Below the pieces are notes generated by a model that saw only the letters and a list, made by a program, of their open reading frames with translations, did not search any database and had not been told where the DNA came from. A stretch of 64,000 nt of DNA from Trichopria drosophilae (lineage: Eukaryota > Arthropoda > Insecta > Hymenoptera > Diapriidae), in contig CM059587.1 in the NCBI GenBank assembly GCA_030407085.1, positions 81,357,001-81,421,000 on the forward strand, written 5' to 3'. How positions within the stretch are numbered: position 1 is the first letter of the stretch; every line of letters begins with the position of its first letter. The position numbers were made by a program, and so were the translations under genes. Positions 1 through 11,136 of this stretch are shown here, piece by piece.

Positions 1-617
1 GAGTGTGAGAAACATATTTTTTTTGGTAGCAAACAGAATTGTGAATTTCACAAACTAAACTTTAACGGAGACTAATCTGGCTTTGTTGATTCCGAATTTG
101 TTAACATAACGATTCTTTTTTCTCCGTGTAATTTTACATGAAGCCGCAAAAATCCCGAAACCAATCACGAATAACAAAAAACGATTGGTAATGTTGTACA
201 TTTATTTTTAAAAAAGTTAAGCTTAGCACTGATTTCAAATTGTGGAGAGTATCAGAAGCTCTTTTTAAAGGTACTCAGTTGACACCTTGCCGACTTTTCA
301 TTTATAAATCCAATGTCAAGTAAATTTTGTTACACAGATATGTAAATTTGGCTGAAAATTCCTATAATTTTAAAAGTCACATAATTTTGTCAATTTTCAT
401 CCATTTTTGTTCAACCAAAATGCCTTAGACAAAAAAATGAATTAGGAAAAAAATCTCCAGAACGAAATAATATCGAAAAAAAACATTGTCAAATTAGAAA
501 ACTATTGGAATAACAACGGAAAATTGTCAAGACTTTCAACTGTATTCTCGTATGTTTTTACACTTCATCAAAATAACCCAATGAACCAAAAAGTGTACAA
601 AAAATCTGTGTACGATT
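1..617. other. AT-rich stretch, nothing recognised
   Basis: Read on both strands. There is no long open frame, RNA gene or clear repeat boundary, only AT-rich sequence with many short A and T runs. Confidence 0.5.
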
Positions 618-1424
618 TCCCGAGCGGAAATTTATTCAGGCAGCCTAAATATGTACCAGGGTCTGACAGGCTCCAGTAAGGCGTTCCTAATCAGGTACTC
701 CTTAATGTACTTAGATCAGGACATGATCAGGTCCCAGTAAGTTATCCTGATTAGGTTCGCCTGAATATGCCCTGATTAAACCCTGATTATGTTAAAATAA
801 AGGATAACTGGTATAGGGAAGCCTGTGAACTTCCATATCAAGACCAACCCATGAATTGATAAGGCTTGCCTTATTTTCAATCTCCGGGAATCGCTAACTG
901 CTTTAGAAATTTCAAAGCAGGGGCAGGGCAGGGAGCCTGCTTAGAGCCTGAAAAGGACGTTTGAATTTTATAACTTCTAAATTTTATGTAATTCGTTCAG
1001 TCGCCACTAGGCGTAATCGCGCATCTACTTTATTCCTGTTAAGAAAATGTATTTCTATTTTGTATATTAGCCTACTTGCAGGAACTTTTCGGCACAGCAT
1101 ATTTTGCACATTGTATGTGATGGATATGTATACGATTCGTATATATGTGTAAATAATATTTTGTTTATTTTGCAGCCTGTTTACTTGTCAGATAGTAATA
1201 ACTCATTAAAAATTAATTTGTTGTTTCGCAATATTTTTGTAAATATTTTCACCATGAAATTTGGAAAGCATGCGAAATATTGGGCATTATAAGGTTGTGA
1301 TCATGTCCTGTACATCTGCCTGATCAGGGCCTTAACAGAAAAAGCGTTACACGATATGCCTCTTTTTGTTTACAGGCTTCATGATCAGGGCCTGATTCCA
1401 GCCTGAATAATTTTCCGTTCTGGT
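618..1424. mobile_element. Non-autonomous TIR element, CAGG/CCTG-rich
   Basis: The ends are inverted: GCGGAAATTTATTCAGGC near 624 matches the reverse of GCCTGAATAATTTTCCG near 1401. Subterminal DNA on both sides is crowded with CAGG, CCTG and TGATCAGG words (for example 655-790 and 1305-1405), as in elements with subterminal transposase-binding repeats. No transposase is visible, and the two short open frames inside (961-1152 and 1104-1292) look random. No target duplication could be fixed, so the superfamily is open. Confidence 0.5.
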
Positions 1425-2087
1425 TAGTATGAAATAAGTCTGTTTTTTTTCCCGCTCTTCCAGTTACAAATGCGAGTGTATATACGGTATTATACGCGGA
1501 AACATGAACGCACATAACCCCAAAGAAACGATTACTTTGGATTATCGAATGATTTGAACTCAAAACTCTAAAACAGACCATTTCTTCGAGAATTATGAAA
1601 TACGGAAAACGATGTAATTAATTCTTCGATTAAATTGACAGAATTTAAAGCTATTCTAAGCCGCAACAAATCGGAATTACAGGTCGTATAAAATAGTAAG
1701 AATTCGAATAAGAATCTCGGATAATCAATACGCCACTAGAAAGAAACAGAATGAAAAATATCGATTCCGCATATAATTTCTGGTTTATTAGGAAGGCATG
1801 GACAGTAAAAAAAAGAAGTTCCAATGACATTACATTTTTCATAGGAATTGTAATATTTTGCTTAATCAAAGAGGCTTTTAATGCGCAATACAATTTTTTT
1901 TTTAATTTAGTAATATCTTTTCAAAATAATTCTCCTCACTGTTTAATATAATCTTTCGAAATGCAAATTCAAAATAAAAATCAAAGGATAATATATTTCC
2001 TTTGGATGAATGTCCTAAATACAATTTGAAATACTAATAATATAAAAAGGCTGATGTATTCAAAAAATTAATATATAGACTTCAATA
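1425..2087. other. AT-rich spacer, nothing recognised
   Basis: No credible coding frame. The open stretches near 1651-1951 on both strands are AT-driven and match nothing I know. Confidence 0.4.
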
Positions 2088-2165
2088 TTCCAACCAGCAC
2101 AATCCGTCCCGGGATGTCCTCAGGGGTTCCTGAGGATGTCCTGGGATGGTCTTGTGCTGTTTGGG
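2088..2165. mobile_element. Short palindromic MITE, copy 1
   Basis: A 78-bp near-palindrome. The right arm reads back from the TA at 2166 as CCCAAACAGCACAAGACCAT and the left arm is a degraded version. TA lies on both sides. A second copy sits at 50037-50131. Too short to code. Confidence 0.6.
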
Positions 2166-4129
2166 TACAAATACTGAATATCTTCTTTTATAATTTTGTA
2201 CTTCAATACAATCGAGGTAAGCATTCGCATTTAAATGTATGATATTACGCATATTTTTAAACGTAAAATAAGCGCAATCCATATCAGATTACAACGATAA
2301 ACTTAAATTACTAAGAACATACCTCACTCTGTGATTTGATATTGAAGAATTGGAAATCCGAACCGCCACTGGCATGTATGCTTGCGAACAAAGAAAAACA
2401 CATCGTCATTGAAATGTGAAGAAATAATTTCTTTCGCAGTTTCGTCCACAAGTTTCGACCATACTTTCAGATCGCCATTCGTAATTTATCAATTCAAGCA
2501 TAATTATCCTAATGTGAGATCTCAAGTTTGGTGGATATGTGTTTTAAAACCATTGGGGTTTAATTTAACCTACGCATGTTTCGAAATTATAATAGTGTCA
2601 GATTTGGATATTTTATTTTTAGCTCCACGAAAATGTAAGGTAAATGTATATTACTTTCATACTTAGGTTAAAATCAGTGGAAATAATTTTGGATAAAATA
2701 CATTTATACAATTTTGTTTGATTTCTTTTTAAAGTTCGTCTTAAATTTACAATGAAGAATAATTAGTAGATGAAAAGTCAAGTTGAAAATTCTTTAGAAT
2801 TATTAATATACAAACGAATAAAAAAGAAATTGATCTGATTGAATGAATTCTAAATTGTACTTTTTTATTTTTTGTTTCCATCATGGCGTAAATTTTTATA
2901 AAAAATCACTCGTTTAAATTGCATCTTTCATCCCGTTTTAAAAATCGTACGATAGATAATATTAAAACTATTCGATTTCATATGTATTAAATAATTTAAT
3001 AATTGTCATAGTGTCGACAAATATTTCCAGATTCTTTACTTTTTATGTGTCGTAAAAATAATACAAAAAATACAGGTATGAAATTTAATAAACTGAAACA
3101 CTAGTTTTTTGGGTCATTTTTCGATTTTTCGTCACATCAAATTTCCCGAATTTCACAAAAATTGAAAAATTATTTTAAAAATCATAAAGAATTTACATAG
3201 TTTTTACAAGCGTGACAATTAAAAAGAAAATAAACAAAAAAATACAAGCTACTTTGAATTTTATATTATATATTACATCTAAATTATATTATGTTCAAAT
3301 TATTTTTGTTTAATAATCGCAGTTTATTAAAGTTCTATCTGTATCTTTACTAGTAAATTTGCAGTTTTACTTGTATTTTTTGTTTAAAGAAAAAAATTGT
3401 TTTTTAATTATGAGCAATTAAAATTAGTAACCAAATCAGTAAATTTAAAAAAAAGGTGTAAAAGTTTGCGAAAATCGTATATATTCTACAGTTATTTACT
3501 ATTATTATCGATGCATTTATACAATAATACTATTTAAAAAATTGAAATGGAGGTAAACGGATTTTCTAGAGAATTATGCGATCTATATTTCTTGTCGGAA
3601 ATATTTTGTAGAAATATTAATATTCTTCAATATAAATATAAAAAAAACATAAAATAATACGTATATTTCCTGTTTTGGCTTTGAAGATGACTTTGTCGCC
3701 AATTTTCTTTACAATATTCGTAATCAACATATTAAAACACATGGGAGAAGGTACTTCAAAAAACTTAATTGGTGGTGGAATTTTAGGAAGTATACACGAA
3801 AAACTAATATCAACAGTTATGAAATGGTTGGATTTTAAAATTGTTCCTTTTATTAAATAAGTTATACAAACCAAAATACTTGCTATCTTGATAAAACTTT
3901 TTTTTCAATTTAAAAAACAGAACAACTACAGACAAGTAGCTTCTTTCAGCACTCTGTAAGACTATCATATATTATAATTAATATCACTAGTGATCGATGG
4001 AAACAAATGTTTGTTAGAAATAGTTTTTTCGAAAGATAGTGACCATTTTGTTACCTTTGAGATTTTTTTTATTTTAATATTGTGTAAGAGTATCAACAAC
4101 ACAATTTATTATGTAAACGAAGAATAATA
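2166..4129. other. AT-rich non-coding stretch
   Basis: About 2 kb with no recognisable gene, repeat terminus or RNA gene. Open frames at 2382-2666, 3617-3874 and 3675-3860 are AT-driven and overlap on opposite strands. Confidence 0.4.
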
Positions 4130-4551
4130 CACAGAGAGAAAAAAGGTTAATGGAACCATGAAGAAAAGGTAGAAATGATTATAACATTTCATAATAATAC
4201 ACTTAACATCGTGAAAAGTTATAGTTGACAGTATCTTATTTTTATAATTCATAATATTGTAAAATATAACATACAATAATTACTTTTTATGATAATAAGT
4301 ACTTATTTTCATTTAATCACTTTTATTAAATCTCTTTTTTTAGTCAAGAATATTTCGAGTGACTATTTAACTGTAACGCGATGGAATATTTGAGGTTATG
4401 TGCTATGCTGCATATTTAAGTATCTGGAAATAGTAAACGGAACAATGTTTTTGTTTTGTTTTACTGTGGAAATTGTTAATTTAACAATTTATTATAATCA
4501 CGTATTTTACTTTTCTAAAATGGTCCATTAGCCCTTTTCATTCTCTCTGTG
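4130..4551. mobile_element. MITE with CACAGAGAGAA ends and TA duplication
   Basis: A 422-bp element bounded by TA at 4128-4129 and 4552-4553. The left end CACAGAGAGAAAAAAGGTTA and the right end (complement CACAGAGAGAATGAAAAGGG) form about 30-bp imperfect inverted repeats that continue into a shared ATGGNNCCATTA-type block. It is non-coding. TA duplication suggests movement by a Tc1/mariner-like transposase; that is inference. Confidence 0.8.
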
Positions 4552-5893
4552 TAGTAAAATATATAGGTACTATAGTATTTATAAATGTATTTGCTCATAA
4601 CTCTTTAAACAAAAATACGAATCACCTTATTTATTCTAAAGACCAAAAAATTTAAAGGAAAATAATTTTTAAAATGTAAACTTATCAATATTCTAACAAT
4701 TGCATTCTTTCCAGACTTGCTGAGAACATCATAGTAGTTTTCGCATTCCAAATATACGTGTAATATTACTGTTTTAAATAGAATTAATATTTCCGTTTCT
4801 AAATTTATATGGAGTATTTGAAAATAGTCTTGTGGTCAGGGGGATGAAACACAAACTGCTCAGTAGGGAAGTTTGAAAAATACGATTTTTCGATATTCGC
4901 ATGGAATTTAAATGGAAAGTTACATTTTTTTACTTTTTTCCTTATAATCACAATATAAAAATTGTACGAAAAATATTCTTTTTCTATCGAATTCCTGAGT
5001 TTTTCCGCGTAATTTGGATTAGTTTTGAGTAAAGAAAGAAAAGCGGGCCCCAGAACCTGTAACAGATTTTTCAAAATAGATATTATATGAAAATACAATA
5101 TTCTTATACACGTTTAAGGAGCCACAATTTGCTTAAGCACTACAATTTATTTTTTGCAAAATACATCTTAAAACGCAATTATTATGTGTCAAAACTTCCA
5201 ATGGTATGGGAGCAAACAATTTTTTTTTTAATATTTGTTTTATAACATACACCATTTTTGTGCTTCGAAATTTTCGTCCAGAGTTTCGAATTCTTCGGTG
5301 TAACTTCGACGTTCAAGACTTCTTTTTTTTATACGCGTGTCCATAAAGTGTGATTTTACGGACTGATCTCCGCACTTTACGGACTAAAAACAGTCTGTAA
5401 AGTGCCTACTTTTCGAACAGTGAATAAAAAATAGTATTCGCTCCTCCGCCGTAAAATTTAACTTTACGACCTAGTAGAAATGTGATGAACAGATGTGCAT
5501 CATGCTTATTTCCATTTCATGCCAGAAAAATAAGATTTTAAACTAAGAAACTAAACCAACCAAAATAAAGAAATCAACAGGGACGGGGAAACAGCCAATG
5601 CAGAAAACGGTAATATAACTGTGAATATCGAAATATGTCTCAAATATTTAATTTTAAAAGAACTGGCATAAAAATCTGCGTAACTGCGTTTTTAAAATGT
5701 AGTTTTCAATAAACAATACACATTGTTTAGACAATTTGTTGCTCCCTAATTTAAAATATTTTCGAATGAATTTCTGTAATAATTTTATAACTGTATTTGT
5801 AGAAATTAATTACAGTGACAGTGGAGGAAAAATAAAGTGAAAGAGTGAAGAATTTGATGCGTATTTTACATAAAATATTTTCTGAAATAAAGA
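4552..5893. other. AT-rich stretch with degraded hairpin words near 5340
   Basis: Mostly featureless. At 5345-5480 the words AAAGTGTGATTTTACGGAC, GCACTTTACGGAC and CTGTAAAGTGC alternate on both strands, resembling the acgcac/gtgcgt words of the hairpin array at 18.3-19.1 kb. No gene is supported; the minus frame at 4805-5098 is AT-driven. Confidence 0.4.
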
Positions 5894-7123
5894 CCCCGGA
5901 AAAATGGATTATATATAATTATATACAATTTTTGATACAATTAGATCCAATTATATACAGGGTGATCGGCCAACCATTACCCAGCGGCTAACTCTAGATT
6001 CTACAGATAATTCTGAACAACTTTTTCCTCTAAAAAAATGTTCGGGAAGGTAGAGTTTTTAAGTTATTCAACACTAAAATTTAGGTGAAAAAATCACATT
6101 TGTTGAAATATCTCGACTCGGTATGAAGGTACCTTAACGAACCGGAGCTCATTTTAAAGATATTTTAAAGCTCTATAAATTGTCTCCATTGGTTTTTGAT
6201 CTATAATGAATATCTCTCTTGTTATAGCCATAAAAACGGGATAAATTCCGATTTTTCAGGATTTTCGCGTTTAACTCGTTTCAACACATAGTTACCGAAA
6301 TATCACACAGAAAAAAGTTGTAGGCCTTGAAAAAACAAAAATTTTTTGTCCGCTAATACGATGCGATTAAATTAAAACTGAACCCTACAAGAGCCTCGTA
6401 AAGTTGACAAAATACAGTTCGACAAATAAATCGATATTAATAACAAAATGTTATGAAAACGAGTACAAATAGGGTTCAGTTTTAATTTAATCGAATGGTA
6501 TTAGAGGACAAAAAATGTTTGTGTTTTCAAGGCCTACAGCTTTTTTGAGTGTGATATTTCGATAGCTATGTGTCCAAACGAGTTAGACGCGAAAAACCTG
6601 AAAAATCGGTATTTACCCCCGTTTTTATGGCTATAACAAGAGAAATATTCATTGCAGGTCAAAAATCAACAGATACAACTTATATAGCTTGAAAATATCT
6701 TTAAAATGAGCTTCGGTTCGTTAAGATACCTTCATACAGAGCCGAGATATTTCAAAAAAAGTGATTTTTTCCCCCTAAATTTTAGTGTTGAATAACTTAA
6801 AAACTCTACCTTCCCGGAAATTTTTTCAGAGGAAAAAGTTGCTCATAATTATCTGTACAATCTACAGTTAGCCGCTGGGTAATGGTTGGCCGATCACCGT
6901 GTATAATAAGATATAATTATATATGTTTATATACGATTATATATAATTATATACAATTTTTGATACAATTAGATCCAATTATATATAATAATAATTATAT
7001 ATAATTGGATCTAATTGTATATAATTGTATATAATCGTATATAAACATATATAATTACATATTATTATATATAATTGCATCTAAATTTATATATAATTAT
7101 ATATAATCCATTTTTTCCCGTGG
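5894..7123. mobile_element. Outer AT-rich foldback element (hosts a nested element)
   Basis: The left end CCCCGGAAAAATGGATTATA and the right end (complement CCACGGGAAAAAATGGATTA) are inverted. The interior is a long (A/T)-palindrome centred near 6998, with the block ACAATTTTTGATACAATTAG at both 5930 and 6955. It is interrupted at 5957/5958 by another foldback element. Non-coding. Confidence 0.7.
5958..6902. mobile_element. 945-bp foldback element with TA target duplication
   Basis: The element is bounded by TA (5956-5957 and 6903-6904). The left arm begins CAGGGTGATCGGCCAACCAT and the right arm ends as its complement. The arms stay recognisably complementary for over 400 bp each, with a centre near 6430, so nearly the whole element is one hairpin. 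No transposase frame exists. It sits inside the AT-rich outer foldback, so it inserted later. Confidence 0.85.
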
Positions 7124-7951
7124 AGCGATTCCGATTATCTTACAGTATTTTTCATATGGGGTTTTTACTACATGCATTTCATTTTATTTTGTTGTTTATA
7201 AATTCATGTTAATTAAATAATTATTTCAATCACAAAATGGCGGAATGGATATGTTATGACCGAAATTAAGTAAAACTTACCTTCGATCAAAGGGCGAATT
7301 AAAAATAATTAATTCAAGAATTCGTGTAGCGAACGAGGGCTGCTGCGCTGAAAAGAGGAATTCGGAAAGAAAATAGAAGAAAATTTAAATATTGAAATAT
7401 GCAAAATTAAATTTATTAATTATAATTACAAAATTTTATTTAAAATAAATATCGCGACAATAAATCTGTTTTATTTCTAAGAAGGAGAGGAGGGAAGATT
7501 TCTCTTCTTGGAATAGGGCCTGTAGGAATAAAGAGTTCTTTAGATGAAGGTAATGGTTGTGTAGGAATAGGGGGTATAAATAATAAGGTTGATTTAACTG
7601 GATCAGGTTTTTTAAGGATTGAAGAATAAAATATTTGTTCGAGGATAGGGATAATGGGAATAAAAGGTCGTGGTTGTGGAAGTGATTTTGGTGGGTGAAC
7701 GGGAAAATTTCCTATCGAATTTTCTTTGATGGTTCGGTCTCGAATCCGTTTTAGTTTTCTGTAAAAACCGCGATTCCTATTCCGTCCCACTGTAAAATAA
7801 TAAAAAAAATTATTTAAGTGATATGGTGATTTTTCAAATGTGTTAGTAGTGATTTCTGGATTATAGGAAAATTTTATAAAAATATTTAATATAGTTAAGA
7901 GAAAAAGTCCCTATTCATTCTTACTGGTACTCGTGGGTTATTGGACACCTA

Positions 7952-8760
7952 CACGGAAAAAAAACTTTTGTAGATTCTGCCGAAGTCGCTTAAGTAGAAT
8001 CTTCCGAGTCTGAACTTCGGCAATATTTGCCGAGTTTTTTCTAAGCATTATGCTTAGCCAGTCTATGTAGATTTTCGTGGACTGCAACTTTAACGCAGCG
8101 CCACCGTACCCGCGACGTCGGTAAATTAGGGGTTATATACGGTCGAGATTTCTTATACAGCGTCCTAATTGGTTCTAACTAAGAGTAAACATAAGGAATT
8201 TTAACAGCCGGGGAACAAAGTTCCGAAAATCAAAACCCCTAACGGATAAAATTTCGATATTGCGTGAGTCCAAGGTATTTTAATTTGCTTTCTTTTTGCC
8301 AAATTTTCAAAGACAAAGTGAAGAAAATCACGCTGGAGCCATGCTACAACGAAATTTTGGCCTTTCGGTGTGTTGATTTTCGGAACTTTGTTCCCCAGGC
8401 ATTTTTACGAGTGCATTTACACAAACATAACAAATATAAATTCCATTCTACTGTAGCGACTGAGTGGAAAGGTGATGTTGGGTCTCGCCGCGGAATGGCG
8501 CTACGAGCGCCAAGAAAGTTCTGGGAGCGCGTAGACAACACAGCTGATCGGTAAGAGTTGAGACTCGGCAATTTTTGCCGAAGTTACTAAGTAGAATTTG
8601 CAGAAAAGTCGTATACGAGTTATTAGGTACATTCTCTCGACATTACCAAGCAAATATTGCCGAAGTGACAATATAAATTTCACATAATGTTGGTTATTGA
8701 ATTTCTTAGGCAAATTTTACTTGAGTTTTCGGCAGAATCTATAAACATTTTTTTTCCGTG
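7952..8760. mobile_element. 809-bp TIR element with TA duplication
   Basis: Bounded by TA at 7950-7951 and 8761-8762. The ends CACGGAAAAAAAACTTTTGT and (complement) CACGGAAAAAAAATGTTTAT lead into a shared block AGATTCTGCCGAA. An inner inverted pair, GGGGAACAAAGTTCCGAAAA near 8210 and its complement near 8375, makes a second stem. It interrupts member A of the neighbouring repeat family. No transposase; non-autonomous. Confidence 0.8.
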
Positions 8761-9074
8761 TAGGGTTCCAGATAACACACCAGTATCACTAAATAAAAAA
8801 AAAATAAATCCCTAAGGTATCGTGTCCCTTTTTAACATAAAGGAAAATAAACAAGGGGTGGTGATATGTTCGTCTCTATAAAATAATAAAATATAAAAAT
8901 AATTTTATTAATTAATTATATCTATTGTGACTCGGCTCACATATGTCACAATGGACGGAAAAAGGGTTAGTAATAATTTTAATATAAATTCTTTTTCTTA
9001 CTTTTGATTGGCAGTGATAATTTAGTTGATAGTGTTGATTTTGGCAGTGATGATCAATATTGATGTTGACGATG

Positions 9075-9350
9075 TCCAATGTTAATGTTGAAAATGGAAG
9101 TGGCGATGAAAGTGAAAGTGCCAATGTCCAATGTTGAAAATGGAAGTGCCAATGTCCAATGTTAAAAATGGAAGTGACGATGATAGTGCCAAAATGCAAT
9201 ATTAATGTTGAAAATGGAAGTGGCGATGAAAATGAAAGTGCCAATGTCCAATGTTGAAAATGGAAGTGGTGATGAAAATGAAAGTGCCAATGTTCAATGT
9301 TGAAAATGGAAGTGGCGATGCAAGTGCCAAATTCCAGTGCCAATCCCAAT
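9075..9350. repeat. Minisatellite (AATGTTGAAAATGGAAGTGG-type)
   Basis: Degenerate tandem units of about 30-50 bp built from AATGTTGAAAATGGAAGTGG, CGATGAAAATGAAAGTGCCA and ATGTCC. The minus-strand open frame here (9349-8912, His/Phe-rich) is a by-product of the repeat. Confidence 0.8.
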
Positions 9351-10138
9351 GAAATGCTGATATCCTATATAGACAATAAGTCCCGCTCCTAAGAGAGAAC
9401 TTTTAATTTTTGAGGAGTCTCGCGAATTTAAATGAGAAGTCGGACTTTTGCGTTTAGAAAAAGCCGACTCGCTACATAAAAATCGGAATCAAATCAAGAA
9501 AATCTGATTGTCTTATCTTCCCCACCGTGGAACAGCGTAGGAATGGGAGGCCAGGGTGTAGGTGTGAGATGGTAGCTCGGGTGACAATTTGCGTGCGTTT
9601 TTCTGCCAATGTTTAAATTCTTGCTGTTACAATAATTTGTCTCTTGATATTTTGGTAGCTTGTTTTACAATGATTTCATATTAGTTTATACAAAAATGAA
9701 TGAAAGTTTTAGCATTTGTAGAACTGAAGTTATTGAACTAAGCTTAAAAATTTTATTTTTATTTTGTTATGACCGAAATTAGTAAAACTTACCTTCGATG
9801 AAGAAAGGGGTCGAATTAACCAAATGGTTAATTCTAAAGTTCTTTTAGTGAACGAGGGCTACTGTGTTGAGAAGAATTGATAGATAAATGTAACCAAAAA
9901 TTAAAGGACTAATATTAACCTTATTTAATTTATTTAATTATTAATTTACAATAAATTATTAATTTGGATACAGAAATGGATGTTGGAGTGGTAAATAAAC
10001 AGCTAATTTCCCGGTGGATGGCTCAGGTGGACATTTGGATTTTACTGTAACAATGACAAAAATAGAATAGTTAATAACCGATATGATGATTTTTGGGTTA
10101 GTATTAGTTGAGGAAAAATTTAAGTAATAAGGTCATTG

Positions 10139-10143
<5 letters not shown>

Positions 10144-10202
<59 letters not shown>
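10144..10202. repeat. (TA)n microsatellite
   Basis: An uninterrupted dinucleotide TA run of about 59 bp. Confidence 0.95.
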
Positions 10203-10205
<3 letters not shown>

Positions 10206-10559
10206 ATTGGGGATAATACATTTTTTATTCAAATAAATGCGAAGAAGATAAAAATTATTTAAATACCTAACTGTCCCTATTAATCCTAGTCTGTCGGCTA
10301 GATGTTAGTCAACTCACTACGATTACTAAAGAAAAAAAATATTGTCCCTAAGGTATTATCCCTTTCCCCCCCTTTTTTTTATATAATTAAAAGAAAAATT
10401 TATATATAAAGGGATTAATAAAATTAATGCCAAATCATCAATAAATAATTTATCTTCTCGGAGGGCTTTTTGTTTGTTTTAGGGAAAAGTTGTTAGTAAA
10501 GAAAGGTTTATATGTTTTATTAATACTCACTTTTTACGAAAATCTGGTGTTGATTAAAT

Positions 10560-10870
10560 ATGAGTATTTAGAACAGTTCCGCTTGAGGGAACGGTGAATG
10601 ATGATGATGATGTTTTTAGCTTATAATCAGTTCCGCTGCACCTTAAGCGAGAGAACTGAGAATGATGATGATGTTGTTAGAAAGTTCCGCTGCACCAAAG
10701 TGAGAGAACTGTTAAACGTTAATTCCGTTGCAGCAGAAACGTGAGAATTGTGACTGAAGATTAGACAGTTAATTTTAAGCAAGTTCCGCTGCACCTAAGT
10801 GAGAGAACTGTTTTGAGCTTTAAATGTTTCGCTGCACCTTAAGCGAGAAAACAATTAAGTCTGTTTTTCC
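10560..10870. repeat. Minisatellite (AGTTCCGCTGCACC unit)
   Basis: Six or so spaced units of AGTTCCGCTGCACCTAAG followed by GAGAGAACTG, separated by GATGATGATG-rich spacers. AGTTC and GAACT are complementary, so each unit is a small imperfect hairpin. The same unit recurs at 19850-19985 and 20765-20905 in member C. Confidence 0.8.
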
Positions 10871-11136
10871 AGCGTATCTATAGGTTTATTTATACTGCCT
10901 GCCCCACCGTGGAAAAGCTTCGGACTGGGAAGCGAGAGTGTATGGTTCGAGGAGGGTAGATCAAGTGACAATTTGTGAACGTTTTTCTGCCAATATTGAA
11001 ATTCTTGATGTTGCAATAAATTTTCTCTTAATATTTTGGTTGATTGTTTTACAATTGTTTCGTATCAGTTTACACAAAAATGAATGAAAGTTCTAGCATT
11101 TATATAACTGAAGTTATTTAAATAAAATGACTAAGT

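Larger units (their letters stand above)
7252..9764 (+). repeat. LTR-like repeat family, member A
   Basis: Starts TGTTATGACCGAAATTA, as member B does at 9765, and shares with B, C and D a 3' block containing CCCCACCGTGGAA and a following AT-rich tail (9510-9760). A minisatellite at 9075-9350 and a younger TIR insertion at 7952-8760 interrupt it. On the minus strand 7440-7790 is an open proline-rich frame whose GNFPVHPP segment corresponds to a degraded piece in B near 10010-10050. The TGTTAYG start recalls the Ty3/Gypsy LTRs elsewhere in this window, but I found no CGTAACA end, so solo LTR versus other repeat is unresolved. Confidence 0.6.
9765..11136 (+). repeat. LTR-like repeat family, member B (cut by the LINE)
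   Basis: Starts TGTTATGACCGAAATTAGTA directly after member A, and carries the shared block CCTAGTCTGTCGGCTA (10285), an internal minisatellite at 10560-10870 and the shared 3' block with CCCCACCGTGGAA at 10900. In members A and C the sequence continues past CTAAG; here it is replaced by LINE sequence from about 11137. A (TA)n run occupies 10144-10202. Confidence 0.6.

Noticed and set aside
7440..7790. Proline-rich 116-codon minus frame
   Set aside because: It lies inside repeat member A, the counterpart in B is not open, and no domain is recognised.
8264..8554. 96-codon plus frame and its minus partner
   Set aside because: Inside a TIR element with an internal hairpin; both strands are open by composition.
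8912..9349. 145-codon minus-strand open frame rich in His, Phe, Leu and Trp
   Set aside because: It is the translation of a minisatellite; composition follows the repeat unit.
10560..10870. Regularly spaced short repeats resembling a CRISPR array
   Set aside because: The context is eukaryotic, the spacers are themselves repetitive (GATGATG), there are no cas genes, and the units recur in member C as a minisatellite.
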